From: JAJFKX01 sp965230265
GTDB lineage: Bacteria; Pseudomonadota; Gammaproteobacteria; Xanthomonadales; Wenzhouxiangellaceae
NCBI GenBank assembly: GCA_965230265.1
Contig: OZ245999.1
Span: 1,674,001-1,738,000 of the forward strand
Direction: 5' to 3'
DNA: 64,000 bases
Shown here: positions 41,804 through 51,284 of the stretch, piece after piece
Layout of the letters: the number at the start of each line of letters is the position of its first letter
Numbering within the stretch: position 1 is the first letter of the stretch
Program-made: the position numbers and the translations under genes
The notes under the pieces: model-generated
Database searches by the model: none
What the model saw: the letters and a program-made list of their open reading frames with translations, nothing else
What the model was told of the DNA's origin: nothing

Positions 41804-43219
41804 CTATCCGGACTGACGGTTTTCCTGTATCCATACAATCGCACGCTCAATCCTTGCCAGACTGCGGTCACGCCCCATCAACCATAAGGTGGTATCGATA
41901 GAAGGTGAAGCGCCATGGCCCATTAAAGCAACACGCAATGGCTGCCCTACCTTGCCCATTCCTATCTCCAACTGTTCCATTACCGCATGAATCACATTAG
42001 ACAGATCTTCGACTTGCCAGTCGTTTAAAGCGGTTAGTTTTTCCAATAAAGCCTGCAATACAGGCACGGCCACCAAGCGTAGGTGTTTTTTCGCTGGGAC
42101 GGCATCGAAATCAGCAAAATCCTGGAAAAAAGGCCGGCTTTGCTCAACCAGCTCTTTTAGATTACCAATCCTATCTCGCTGCACCTGCAATACATCGTTG
42201 GTTAAAACCGGATCAATCCCATGCTGCTGCCAGTGCCAGGCTGCCTGTTCGGCGACGGTTTCCAACGGCAAAGACTTCAAATAATGCTGATTCAACCAAT
42301 CCAGTTTGTCAGTATCAAATACGGAGGCTTTTTTATTCACCTCATCCAGATCAAATAATTGGATCATTTCTTCAACAGAAAAAATCTCTTGGTCCCCCCG
42401 CGACCAGCCCAGTCTTACCAGTTGATTAAGCACGGCTTCGCGCAAATACCCCATGTTGCGATACTCAATTACACTGACCGCGCCATGACGTTTGGATAGA
42501 GGTGAACCATCTTTACCAAGAATCATGGGGACATGACCAAATAAAGGAGGCTCAGCGCCTAATGCCTGATAGATATTAATCTGCCGGGGCGTATTGTTGA
42601 TATGATCATCACCGCGAATAACATGGGTGATGCGCATATCCAGGTCATCAATCACCACACAAAAATTATAGGTGGGTGAGCCATCAGGGCGAGCAATCAC
42701 CAGATCATCCAGTTCAGCATTGTCAGTGATGATCGGACCTCGGGTCAGGTCATTAAAGCTGACACTACCGCTCAATGGGTTACAGAACCGAACAACCGCT
42801 TGCTCTCCTGAATCCAGTTTGGAGCCCAGGCCCAGCTGACGGCAATGACCATCGTAGCGCGGTTTGCGTTTTTCTTTGATGGCCTGTTCGCGCAATTGAT
42901 CCAGGCGCTCACGCGAACAATGGCAGTAATAAGCCTGTTTGTTATCCAGTAATTGTTGGATAACCTCACGATAACGTGGAAAACGTTCTGATTGACGATA
43001 AGGGCCATCGTCACACTCCAGTTGCAACCATTGCATACCATCGATAATGGCTTGCTCAGCTTCAGCTGTAGACCGTGCACGATCAGTATCTTCGATTCGC
43101 AATACAAACTCACCGTCATGGTGGCGTGCGAACAACCAGCTGAACAGTGCCGTACGGGCACCCCCAATATGCAAATAACCCGTAGGGCTGGGGGCGAAAC
43201 GGGTGCGCACTTGTGTCAT
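41804..43219 (-). CDS. gltX: Glutamyl-tRNA synthetase
   Basis: 471 residues from the ATG at 43217-43219, which gives the canonical MTQVRTRFAPSPTGYLHIGGARTA; an in-frame start at 43312 adds an unrelated leader. Class I HIGH-type signature H17-I-G-G20 and the KMSKS-type loop L241-S-K-R244 are visible. The cysteine-rich CHCSRERLDQ insertion with a further tyrosine/cysteine pair is the zinc-binding domain of the E. coli-type enzyme. It charges tRNA-Glu in the cytosol. It is divergent from mltF. Confidence 0.97.
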   Translation of the reverse strand: MTQVRTRFAPSPTGYLHIGGARTALFSWLFARHHDGEFVLRIEDTDRARSTAEAEQAIIDGMQWLQLECDDGPYRQSERFPRYREVIQQLLDNKQAYYCHCSRERLDQLREQAIKEKRKPRYDGHCRQLGLGSKLDSGEQAVVRFCNPLSGSVSFNDLTRGPIITDNAELDDLVIARPDGSPTYNFCVVIDDLDMRITHVIRGDDHINNTPRQINIYQALGAEPPLFGHVPMILGKDGSPLSKRHGAVSVIEYRNMGYLREAVLNQLVRLGWSRGDQEIFSVEEMIQLFDLDEVNKKASVFDTDKLDWLNQHYLKSLPLETVAEQAAWHWQQHGIDPVLTNDVLQVQRDRIGNLKELVEQSRPFFQDFADFDAVPAKKHLRLVAVPVLQALLEKLTALNDWQVEDLSNVIHAVMEQLEIGMGKVGQPLRVALMGHGASPSIDTTLWLMGRDRSLARIERAIVWIQENRQSG

Positions 43220-43369
43220 GAGAATTTGCCTTAAAGCTTGCTTGATTCGATCGTTAATTTTAACAGAGAAAGCCAACCAAGAACCTGTGATTGAACACAA
43301 GGTCTGAAACATTTAAAGCCCAATGTCATGGTTTTGAAGTATGATGGTTCAAACTCGGCAAGAGCCTGA

Positions 43370-44845
43370 ATGATGCAGGACTCCCCAGATACAGTACACG
43401 GCCCTAGATCAGGCCCGCTTCAACAACGCCCACTCAGGTTTTATATCCGACTGGGCGTAATCGCGATAGCCACTTTACTGGTGGTGGTTGGTATACGCTG
43501 GATGGTTTCCAACACCGGCCCCACCGATTTACAACGCGTGTTGGAACGTGGTGAGTTGATTATGCTGACTCGAAACAGCTCCAGCACCTATTTTGAAAAT
43601 GTCGACGGTCCAGCCGGCCTGGATTACGAGTTAGTATTGGGCTTTGCCGATTACCTGGGCGTGGGCTTGCAGGTCAAAGTGCTGAATGATGTTAACGAAC
43701 TGCTACCTGCCTTGCACGAGCAAGCAGGCGATCTGATCGCCGCAGGCATCACCATAACGCCACAGCGACAACGCGATTTCAGGTTTGGCCCCAGCTATCA
43801 ACAAACTGTACCCACTGTGATCTATCGCAGAGGCCAACAGAAGCCCCTCTCTATTGCTGATCTGGCAGATGGCGAGTTGGGTATCAGCGCTGGTTCCAGT
43901 TATATCGATAAGCTGGAAACCCAACGCCAGCAGATTCCAGAACTGGACTGGTTGGAGCTGGATCGTGCAGGTATCGAGGATTTACTGCAGATGGTCAGTT
44001 CCGGAGAACTGGATTACACCATTATCGATTCCACTGATTTGGTTCTCAATCAGCCCTTCTTTCCCAATGCTGAGGCTGCCTTTGACTTTTCCAGCCAAGA
44101 TCAACTGGCCTGGCTGTTCCGTGGCCACGATGATGACTCCCTTGCACAACAGGCGCGCGCCTATTTCCATAAGCTGGAGCAAAATGGTGTACTGGCAGAA
44201 TTGCGAACCAAATACACCACACCCGATAATGACTATAACGTGGTTAACACCATTGTCTTTCAGGAACGAATCCGTGATCGCCTGCCGGAATTAAGGGCTT
44301 TGTTTGAATTGGCTGCCAACAATAACGAAATGGATTGGCGTTTATTGGCCGCAGTTGGTTATCAGGAATCGCACTGGGACCCAGCAGCAGTCTCACCCAC
44401 TGGCGTACGCGGCATTATGATGCTGACGCTTTCTACCGCCAGCGATCTGAACATCAGCGACCGCGAAGACCCGGCACAGAGTATCGATGGGGGCACACGG
44501 TACCTGCGCTCTATTATTCAATCTTTGCCTGATCGAATCACTGAACCGGATCGCACCTGGATGGCCCTGGCTGCCTACAATATTGGCTATGGGCACCTGG
44601 AAGACGCACGGGTACTTACGCAGCGCATGGGCGGCGATCCAGACAGTTGGGAAGATGTACGCGAGCATTTGCCATTGCTGGCACGTCAGGCCCATTATGA
44701 AACACTTAAATATGGTTATGCGCGTGGCAGTGTAGCGGTCCGCTATGTGGACAATATTCGTGCCTATTACGATATCCTGACCTGGATGGATACCCGTAAT
44801 CACCCATTGGTATCCTGGAGTCCAGATACACAGACTGAGACCTGA
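43370..44845 (+). CDS. mltF: Membrane-bound lytic murein transglycosylase F
   Basis: 491 residues. An N-terminal membrane anchor (about 25-45) is followed by a solute-binding-protein-like domain (50-300: LQRVLERGELIMLTRNSSSTYFENVDGPAGLDYELVLGF) and a C-terminal lysozyme-like domain. The catalytic Glu333 sits in AVGYQESHWDPAAVSPTGVRGIMMLT, followed by YNIGYGHLEDA. It cleaves peptidoglycan to 1,6-anhydro products in the periplasm. Its partner-binding domain is thought to be regulatory in homologues. Convergent with dnaQ. Confidence 0.95.
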   Translation: MMQDSPDTVHGPRSGPLQQRPLRFYIRLGVIAIATLLVVVGIRWMVSNTGPTDLQRVLERGELIMLTRNSSSTYFENVDGPAGLDYELVLGFADYLGVGLQVKVLNDVNELLPALHEQAGDLIAAGITITPQRQRDFRFGPSYQQTVPTVIYRRGQQKPLSIADLADGELGISAGSSYIDKLETQRQQIPELDWLELDRAGIEDLLQMVSSGELDYTIIDSTDLVLNQPFFPNAEAAFDFSSQDQLAWLFRGHDDDSLAQQARAYFHKLEQNGVLAELRTKYTTPDNDYNVVNTIVFQERIRDRLPELRALFELAANNNEMDWRLLAAVGYQESHWDPAAVSPTGVRGIMMLTLSTASDLNISDREDPAQSIDGGTRYLRSIIQSLPDRITEPDRTWMALAAYNIGYGHLEDARVLTQRMGGDPDSWEDVREHLPLLARQAHYETLKYGYARGSVAVRYVDNIRAYYDILTWMDTRNHPLVSWSPDTQTET

Positions 44846-44888
44846 AACTGCATCACTGAAACTCGGCTATATGGTTTTGAATAAGTTC

Positions 44889-45602
44889 TCAGGCTTTCCA
44901 AACCGCGCCATTTTCACTGGCTTTATCAATTGCAGCGATACGCTCAGCATGTAAAGCCAGTTCATCTTCAGACACATTCACTGCAGCCACCACCACGGGT
45001 GGTAAATCCGCATGATCGGCATCATTGAGCACTGTACGTTTTAAGTTCAAATCCAGTGCCGACTGCCCGCCAGTCATCGCCAGATAAACATCCAGCAGTA
45101 ATTCAGCGTCTAACAAGGCACCATGTAATTGACGATTGCTATTGTCAACCTCATAGCGACGACACAAAGCATCCAGGCTGTTGCGCTGACCGGGGTGTAA
45201 TTCGCGTGCCAGTATCAGGGTATCCAGAATAGCGGCGTAGTCCTGCACTTTCCCGAGTTCATCGTTGAACAGCTGAAGCTCATGGTCAATGAAGCCAACA
45301 TCAAATGGTGCGTTATGAATAATCAATTCCGCACCTTCGATAAAATCCAACAGCTCATGCGCCACTTCACCGAAACGCTGCTTATCCTGCAAAAACTCAT
45401 TGCTCAGCCCGTGAACCTGTAAAGCACCCTCTTCAACTTCACGTTCTGGATTCAGATAACGGTGAAACTGCTTGCCGGTCGGTCGACGCTCAATCAGTTC
45501 CAAGGCACCGATCTCGATAATACGATGCCCATCCTGAGGCTCCAGACCAGTGGTTTCTGTGTCTAGAACAATTTGACGAATTGGCTTTTTTTGTTCGGTC
45601 AT
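44889..45602 (-). CDS. dnaQ: DNA polymerase III epsilon (proofreading) subunit
   Basis: 237-residue DEDDh 3'-5' exonuclease. Exo I has D14 and E16 (VLDTETTGLEP); Exo II is HNAPFDVGFIDHEL; Exo III is LHGALLDAELLLDVYLAM with the catalytic His and Asp. It corrects replication errors in the core polymerase. The C-terminal part after about 180 is the polymerase-binding tail. It follows rnhA in the same direction by 54 bases, a variation on the E. coli arrangement where the two are divergent. Confidence 0.96.
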   Translation of the reverse strand: MTEQKKPIRQIVLDTETTGLEPQDGHRIIEIGALELIERRPTGKQFHRYLNPEREVEEGALQVHGLSNEFLQDKQRFGEVAHELLDFIEGAELIIHNAPFDVGFIDHELQLFNDELGKVQDYAAILDTLILARELHPGQRNSLDALCRRYEVDNSNRQLHGALLDAELLLDVYLAMTGGQSALDLNLKRTVLNDADHADLPPVVVAAVNVSEDELALHAERIAAIDKASENGAVWKA

Positions 45603-45655
45603 TGGAATGGTCCAAATATTTCAAATCCAGTTGGTGTGACTTTATACAATCATGA

Positions 45656-46093
45656 CTAATATGGAATCGCGGAGCGTGCCAACTGGTCTGCCCGCTCATT
45701 CTCTAGATGCCCGCTATGTCCACGTACCCAGTGCCATTGGATTTCATGCCCCCGACTCTCCAACAACTCATCCAACTGCTGCCATAGATCAAGGTTTTTC
45801 ACTGGTTGTTTGCCCGCGGTTTTCCAGCCACGCTGTTTCCAACTCTGCATCCATTTGGTGACCCCTTGCAGCAGATATTTGGAGTCGGTGTACAAATCTA
45901 TCTGACAAGCCTCTTTCAAAGCCTGCAAACTGGCAATGGCCGCCATCATTTCCATCCGGTTATTGGTTGTTTGATGTTCGCCACCGGATAATTCACGCTC
46001 TTTTTTGCCAAAGCGTAAAATGGCTCCCCAGCCACCCGGCCCAGGGTTACCACTGCAGGCACCGTCAGTATAAATTTCGATTTTTTTCTTCAT
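45656..46093 (-). CDS. rnhA: Ribonuclease HI
   Basis: 145-residue RNase HI that removes RNA from RNA-DNA hybrids. Catalytic residues are visible: D10 (IYTDGACSGNPGPGG), E48 (NRMEMMAAI), D70 (LYTDSKYL) and D136 (NERADQLA), plus the conserved HWVRGHSGHLEN. Length is normal. Start ATG at 46091-46093. It precedes dnaQ in one direction and follows the YafS-like gene, keeping the E. coli neighbourhood gloB-yafS-rnhA-dnaQ but with changed orientations. Confidence 0.97.
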   Translation of the reverse strand: MKKKIEIYTDGACSGNPGPGGWGAILRFGKKERELSGGEHQTTNNRMEMMAAIASLQALKEACQIDLYTDSKYLLQGVTKWMQSWKQRGWKTAGKQPVKNLDLWQQLDELLESRGHEIQWHWVRGHSGHLENERADQLARSAIPY

Positions 46094-46145
46094 GATAGTT
46101 CGAGTGCCTTGGCCATTTTGCTATGCGCATTTCAAAGTGCAAATT

Positions 46146-46856
46146 CTAGCCTTTAATACCTGACCGATAAACCGATGAACGACTCAATGCCACTGCAGGT
46201 TGTGCGGCCCGTCGCCGCGCTCTGCGTAAATAAGGCTGCCCACTGCCACCCAATCTGTTTTTTTGTAGATAGCTAATTTGTAATGGCCGTAATCGCCACC
46301 AGCCAGGACCATACCAGTGGTGACTGACAACTTGCATACCTAAAGCTTTAGCAATACTGTTCACACTAGCGGCAGATTGAGAACTGACATTACTGATACC
46401 GGTCAAACTCCAGACTCGCGGGTCCAGTGGGTTTAAAGCCACTGTGATCAAGGTTCCCCCAGGTACCAGCACCCTGACTATATCGGCCAATAAACGACGA
46501 CGTGTACGCCATTCCAAATCCAGATAGCGCCAAATAACCACATCCACGCTACGACTTACCAAAGGCAAACTTTCCAGACTGGCCAGCAACGGCACCTGCC
46601 AGGAGCTGGCGGCGGCGCGTAGGCTTATGCCTTCAGACTTCAGTGCCACAGGCAACTCCAGGGCAACCAATTCCACAGACACCTGATTTATACTCGGGCT
46701 TGGCTGTTTTAGTGCAGCTTGCTCAGCAGCAAGAACAGCTCGCCCCAGCATGGTACTGCTCCACAATCTGCAAGGCGGCCGTTGCTGCAGCTTTTTTCGG
46801 CGGTTTTGCTTTGCTGACCACTTTGATAGCATGCGTGCAGGATAACAGGTACACAC
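46146..46856 (-). CDS. YafS-like SAM-dependent methyltransferase-family protein
   Basis: 236 residues, or 228 from the second ATG. It matches the E. coli YafS layout: a short N-terminal segment, then LPLVSRSVDVVIWRYLDLEWRTRRRLLADIVRVLVPGGTLITVALNPLDPRVW, a post-motif region of the methyltransferase fold. The glycine-rich SAM-binding motif I is not recognisable (VSVELVALELPV stands in its place), as also in YafS, so catalysis is unproven. The basic C-terminal end (RRARRRAAQPA) is also shared. Position next to gloB and rnhA supports the assignment. Function unknown. Confidence 0.75.
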   Translation of the reverse strand: MCTCYPARMLSKWSAKQNRRKKLQQRPPCRLWSSTMLGRAVLAAEQAALKQPSPSINQVSVELVALELPVALKSEGISLRAAASSWQVPLLASLESLPLVSRSVDVVIWRYLDLEWRTRRRLLADIVRVLVPGGTLITVALNPLDPRVWSLTGISNVSSQSAASVNSIAKALGMQVVSHHWYGPGWWRLRPLQISYLQKNRLGGSGQPYLRRARRRAAQPAVALSRSSVYRSGIKG

Positions 46857-46894
46857 ATCATTGCCATGGATTCACTGATAAATGAAGGACTCAT

Positions 46895-47737
46895 ATGCTT
46901 AAATTAACGGCTATACCAGCGCTGTCTGATAACTATATCTGGGCCATACATGACCAAGATTCGTGCGTCATTGTGGACCCTGGAAAAGCGTCGCCGGTAC
47001 TGGCATTTTTAGCAGCCCATAAGCTGCGGTTAACGGCCATTTTATTGACACACCATCATTATGATCATATTGGTGGTGTCAATCGGTTATTGCGTGCGCA
47101 CAATAAACAATACCCGGATACTCCCAGGTTACCGGTCTTTGGGCCGAATGACCGTCGGATCAAAATGCTGACTCATATCGTTAGCGAAGGCGATAAAATA
47201 ACGCTGAAACCTGGGCTACTGGAATTTGAAGTGCTGGAAATACCTGGCCACACTCGCAGCCACATTGCTTTTTGGAATGAACAATGGCTATTTTGTGGTG
47301 ATACTTTGTTTAGTGCTGGTTGCGGACGATTATTTGAAGGAACACCAAAGCAAATGCAGCACTCATTGGATAAATTAAGCAAGCTGCCTGGTGAGTTGCT
47401 GGTATGCTGCGCACATGAATACACCCAGGCCAACTGTCGCTTCGCGCTGAAGGTGGAACCAGACAATCTGCAGCTGAAGCAGCGCTACCTGCAAGTCCAG
47501 CAAATGCGACAAAACAATCAGATAACCCTTCCCGTACCCCTGTCCGATGAGCTAAGCTACAACCCGTTTTTACGCAGCAGACATCCTGATGTCATCTGCG
47601 CAGCCCATCAGCGCTTGCGCAGTCTAGGCAAAGGCACTGGTACAGGTTCAGATACTGGATCAACATCAGAGCATGGTCTGGAACTGGAACCGCATGCCGT
47701 TTTAGCGGTCATTAGAAGCTGGAAAGACGCTGCCTGA
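46895..47737 (+). CDS. gloB: Hydroxyacylglutathione hydrolase (glyoxalase II)
   Basis: 280 residues. The metallo-beta-lactamase-fold motif T52-H53-H-H55-Y-D57-H58-I-G-G binds the dinuclear metal site, with further ligands in IPGHTRSH and FCGDTLFSAGCGRLFEGTP. The HEYTQANCRFAL segment is the glutathione-binding signature. It hydrolyses S-lactoylglutathione from methylglyoxal detoxification. AAGGA precedes the ATG. A small Gly/Ser/Thr-rich insertion lies near 250 (GTGTGSDTGSTSEHG). It is followed by mltD in the same direction, as in E. coli. Confidence 0.96.
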   Translation: MLKLTAIPALSDNYIWAIHDQDSCVIVDPGKASPVLAFLAAHKLRLTAILLTHHHYDHIGGVNRLLRAHNKQYPDTPRLPVFGPNDRRIKMLTHIVSEGDKITLKPGLLEFEVLEIPGHTRSHIAFWNEQWLFCGDTLFSAGCGRLFEGTPKQMQHSLDKLSKLPGELLVCCAHEYTQANCRFALKVEPDNLQLKQRYLQVQQMRQNNQITLPVPLSDELSYNPFLRSRHPDVICAAHQRLRSLGKGTGTGSDTGSTSEHGLELEPHAVLAVIRSWKDAA

Positions 47738-47781
47738 GAATGTTTGCGCTAACCCGATAATCGCTGACTAAACTATTCATT

Positions 47782-49380
47782 ATGCTTAGAATTTCTGCGC
47801 TGCTGCTCGTTGCCATCATGCTGAACGCCTGTTCATTTTTGCAACAACAAAACAATACACCGGCTGTTGTTTCAGAAGCAGCGCCGCAAGTGCCCGACCC
47901 TGTTGAGCCTGTTAATCAGGACAACCCTTACGACATCATTGATGAAGCCAATCGGCATCTGTTCAGCGATCCAAGCTTAGAAGGCCCACCAGAGCCGGAC
48001 GGCAAGCAACCCATCCCAGTCATCTGGGACCGCCTGGTTAATGGCTTTACCCTGCCTGAATGCCCAGCTGGCAGTACAGCGCGTGAATGGCAGGACTGGT
48101 ATGGCAACCATAACGATTACATGCAGCGGGTTTTTGTCCGTGCCAGGCCCTGGCTATACGACATTATGCTGCAAATCGAACAACGTGGTTTGCCTTATGA
48201 ACTGGCCCTATTGCCGATTGTAGAAAGTGCTTATGACACATTTGCTTTTTCTTCGGCTGCAGCTGTCGGTGGCTGGCAATTTACTGCGCCAACCGCACGT
48301 GATTACGGGCTTAAGATCAACACCTGGTATGACGGACGCCGTGATATGTACGCGGCTACGCGCGCGGCACTTAATTACCTACAAGTGTTATTTAACCGCT
48401 TTGAAGACAACTGGCGCCTGGCATTGGCTGGCTACAACGCGGGCGGTGGCCGCGTCAATCGCGCTGTTACACGCCATGGCGGCGATGTACGAACTTTACA
48501 CACCAAAGATTTACGTTTGCCACGCGAAACACTGGGGTTTGCACCGAAACTGCATGGTTTGAGTTGTCTGCTTCGCAACCCCGGCGCTTACCAATTAAAG
48601 TTACCCCCCATACCCGATATCCCGCTGATCACCGCCGTCAACCTGGAACAGCCCATTGATCTGGTCTACGCCGCCCAGTTGATCGATTTACCCATCAGTG
48701 AGCTATATGCCCTCAACCCTGGCCTAAATCGCTGGACCACACCACCAGATGGTCCACACAGATTGATTCTGCCGGCCGGTAAAGCCGATAGTTTCCTACA
48801 GGCTATGCAAGATTACGACATGCCAGAAGCCAGCCCAGAGTGGCAAACCATCAGTGTAGAACCAGGCGATACACTTAGTCAGCTGGCGCGCCGCCATGGC
48901 ACCACTGTGGCTTTGCTGCGCGAGCACAATTCATTGCGGAATGACCGAATTTTCCCTGGCCAGATCTTGCGCACTGGCACAGCCACCTATACCCGGCTAC
49001 CCGGTTATGCAGAAACACTGGCGGAACTGCAAAAACTCCAGCAAGGGCTTGTACCCGCCAGTCGCACCAGCCATCGCATCCGCCGTGGTGAATCACTGTC
49101 TACTATTGCTCAGCAATACAACGTCAGCGTACGCAACCTGCAGCGCTGGAATAATTTAAGTAACCCTAACCGTATCCGTGCTGGGCAAAACCTGGTGGTA
49201 CTGGCGCCGGTAAGGCAATCATCCGGCAATCGTCGATACCGGGTACAACCAGGGGATTCTTTGTGGCGGATTGCCAATCGTCATCAGATTACCGTAGAGG
49301 CCTTACGGAACCTGAATAAACTGCCCAACGACACAATACTGCAGCCCGGTCAGGTGTTGTTGCTTGCACCCCAACCCTAA
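47782..49380 (+). CDS. mltD: Membrane-bound lytic murein transglycosylase D
   Basis: 532-residue lipoprotein (lipobox LNAC, Cys17). The transglycosylase domain (about 110-260) has catalytic Glu148 in LLPIVESAYDTFAFSSAAAVGGWQFTAPTARDYGL and AGYNAGGGRVNRAV. Three LysM peptidoglycan-binding repeats follow near 356-405, 430-480 and 484-531, each with the GDTL/GESL/GDSL pattern. E. coli MltD has two LysM repeats. The cytosolic-to-periplasmic route is by the lipoprotein signal. Downstream genes are also envelope proteins, suggesting a peptidoglycan-remodelling cluster. Confidence 0.95.
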   Translation: MLRISALLLVAIMLNACSFLQQQNNTPAVVSEAAPQVPDPVEPVNQDNPYDIIDEANRHLFSDPSLEGPPEPDGKQPIPVIWDRLVNGFTLPECPAGSTAREWQDWYGNHNDYMQRVFVRARPWLYDIMLQIEQRGLPYELALLPIVESAYDTFAFSSAAAVGGWQFTAPTARDYGLKINTWYDGRRDMYAATRAALNYLQVLFNRFEDNWRLALAGYNAGGGRVNRAVTRHGGDVRTLHTKDLRLPRETLGFAPKLHGLSCLLRNPGAYQLKLPPIPDIPLITAVNLEQPIDLVYAAQLIDLPISELYALNPGLNRWTTPPDGPHRLILPAGKADSFLQAMQDYDMPEASPEWQTISVEPGDTLSQLARRHGTTVALLREHNSLRNDRIFPGQILRTGTATYTRLPGYAETLAELQKLQQGLVPASRTSHRIRRGESLSTIAQQYNVSVRNLQRWNNLSNPNRIRAGQNLVVLAPVRQSSGNRRYRVQPGDSLWRIANRHQITVEALRNLNKLPNDTILQPGQVLLLAPQP

Positions 49381-49451
49381 AGCCCGGACACTGGTCCTAT
49401 ACTGATACCTGGTCCGGCAATCGTCATAGCGAAATAGGAGCAACTACCGGC

Positions 49452-50303
49452 ATGTTAAAAATTGGCTCAATCACATGTTTTGTGTGTTTCCTGATGCTGT
49501 GCTTTGCTGGCACTCAGGCATTTTCTCAATCATCATCAGAGTTATCCTTGAGCGGCCCTGTGGTTCAGGGCGGCATGCTGATAGGCCACACTCAACCCAA
49601 CGCTCAGGTCAGCCTTGATGGTGTACGTTTACCGGTGGATGAACAAGGGTATTTTGTCCTCGGTTTTGGGCGTGATGCTGAAAAATCACAATTGCTCAGT
49701 ATCAGAATTGAACAACAAGCCCCCATTGAGCGCATCTTAACCCCTGCTCCACGAGCTTATGATATTGAGCGTGTGAATGGCTTGCCGCCCAATACTGTTA
49801 ACCCACCACAAGCAGTGCTGGAAAGAATCAGTCGGGAAGGCAGTCTGGTTGCAGTGGCTCGCCAGGCCAGAGACCAGCGTAGCGACTGGCGACAAAGCTT
49901 TGCGATGCCTGCCGAGGGCCGTATCAGCGGTGTCTATGGCAGCCAGCGTGTGCTGAACGGCGAACCCAAACGCCCACATTTTGGTCTGGATATTGCCGCC
50001 CCGACAGGATCTCCTGTTACCGCACCAGCGGCCGGTAAAGTGACCTTGGCCGAACCGGATTTATATTATTCTGGCGGCACTGTCATTATCGATCATGGCC
50101 ACGGCGTATCATCTACTTTTTTGCACATGAGTAAAGTGGATGTTCAGGTCGGTCAATATCTGCAGCAAGGTGATTATGTTGGTGCTATTGGCGCTACTGG
50201 TCGTGCCACAGGTCCGCACCTGGACTGGCGCATGAACTGGCGCGATCAGCGAATCGATCCCATGCTGTTGATTGACCCAGATAACTGGAAACCCACCCAC
50301 TAA
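49452..50303 (+). CDS. M23-family peptidase-like protein (LytM domain)
   Basis: 283 residues with a signal peptide (cleavage near TQA/FSQ, residues 23-26). The N-terminal part has a beta-rich domain (30-100). The C-terminal LytM domain holds H176-F-G-L-D180 and H225 (TFLHMS), but the usual HxH ends as H256-L-D258 (GPHLDWR), with Asp in place of the second zinc-ligand His. This HLDWR form recurs in relatives, so it may be a real subfamily with altered metal binding or a non-catalytic regulator. Its stop overlaps the next gene's ATG (TAATG). Confidence 0.87.
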   Translation: MLKIGSITCFVCFLMLCFAGTQAFSQSSSELSLSGPVVQGGMLIGHTQPNAQVSLDGVRLPVDEQGYFVLGFGRDAEKSQLLSIRIEQQAPIERILTPAPRAYDIERVNGLPPNTVNPPQAVLERISREGSLVAVARQARDQRSDWRQSFAMPAEGRISGVYGSQRVLNGEPKRPHFGLDIAAPTGSPVTAPAAGKVTLAEPDLYYSGGTVIIDHGHGVSSTFLHMSKVDVQVGQYLQQGDYVGAIGATGRATGPHLDWRMNWRDQRIDPMLLIDPDNWKPTH

Positions 50304-51223
50304 TGCACACATTGCTGACCCGATTACTCATCTGCCTAATAGCGTTTATAGGTATCAGTGCCTGTGTTGCACCTGGCGAACAACAGGCAGACCCGCTGGC
50401 ACAATCGGTTGATGATGTCATTACCCGTCTGGGGCTTAGCTTACCGGGTCAATACAGTAATTTTGCTCAACACCGGCAGCAACGACAAAACAACGCCACC
50501 AAGCAGATACCTCTGCTGTCATTGACAATAACCCGGCGAGACACTCCAGGCCAGTTTTTGGTCATTCAAAGTGACATTCAGCAAAACCTGCCTGAGCGTC
50601 AGTTTATCTGGCAGTTCAGCCGTTCCGCCCGCGCTGAACTGCAACTGGATTTTGCACCCATTCTGGGTGATGTCACCGGTCAAAGCTGCCAGGTCATCCT
50701 GCTACCCAGCAGAGATGGCATTAGCGGCACCACCGATCAGCAGCAATGTCGTCTACCAAACCGTGAAAACCAGGCTATAGGTTTATTAAAAGAGTTTTTA
50801 CTGAACCCTGACCGAATCGAGCTGGGTGAGCGGGTTTATGACCTGAATACTGATACCGCCATGGCCGATGATATAAAGCTAGAGTTTAACCGTCAGTCGG
50901 AGTATCGAGGCTGGGCCGGAAAACTGAATGAGTCTGCTGAAACTGAACAAGACCAATGGCTGCTCGCGCAGCCATTTGTGCTGCATAACCAAGGCGATAG
51001 TCTGGAGCTGTTCGACAATGCTGACCGTAGCTTGGGGTATCGAGTAGAGTTGGCTCGGGTACTGTACCGGGCAGATCAACCAGAGGTTTTAAGACTCGCG
51101 GTTATCGACACATCCACAGGCAAACAGGTTGCCTACAACTGGGCCAATGCAGATGCCACCCAAATTGGAATAAACTTGGGCTGGTTACAGGTAGGGATGC
51201 AGTTAATCAGCAGCGGCAATTAG
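50303..51223 (+). CDS. Lipoprotein, diverged CpcT/CpeT-like
   Basis: 306 residues. Lipobox ISAC with Cys21. The mature part has the pattern LPGQYSNFAQHRQQRQ, QIPLLSLTITRRDTPGQFLVIQSDIQQNLPERQFIWQFS and the cysteine pair CQVILLPSRDGISGTTDQQQC. Compared by eye with the lipoprotein at 40581 (CSVYLQRD ... GTRGKGC), this resembles a diverged CpcT/CpeT barrel. The fold call is tentative. It is translated with the M23 protein (stop/start overlap TAATG at 50301-50305) and converges on folE2. Envelope location is likely, function unknown. Confidence 0.7.
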   Translation: MHTLLTRLLICLIAFIGISACVAPGEQQADPLAQSVDDVITRLGLSLPGQYSNFAQHRQQRQNNATKQIPLLSLTITRRDTPGQFLVIQSDIQQNLPERQFIWQFSRSARAELQLDFAPILGDVTGQSCQVILLPSRDGISGTTDQQQCRLPNRENQAIGLLKEFLLNPDRIELGERVYDLNTDTAMADDIKLEFNRQSEYRGWAGKLNESAETEQDQWLLAQPFVLHNQGDSLELFDNADRSLGYRVELARVLYRADQPEVLRLAVIDTSTGKQVAYNWANADATQIGINLGWLQVGMQLISSGN

Positions 51224-51284
51224 TTTTGTTGTTGTAACAATCAACAGTCACTATGTAACGCATCGTCATCTTTAGGCTGATGAT

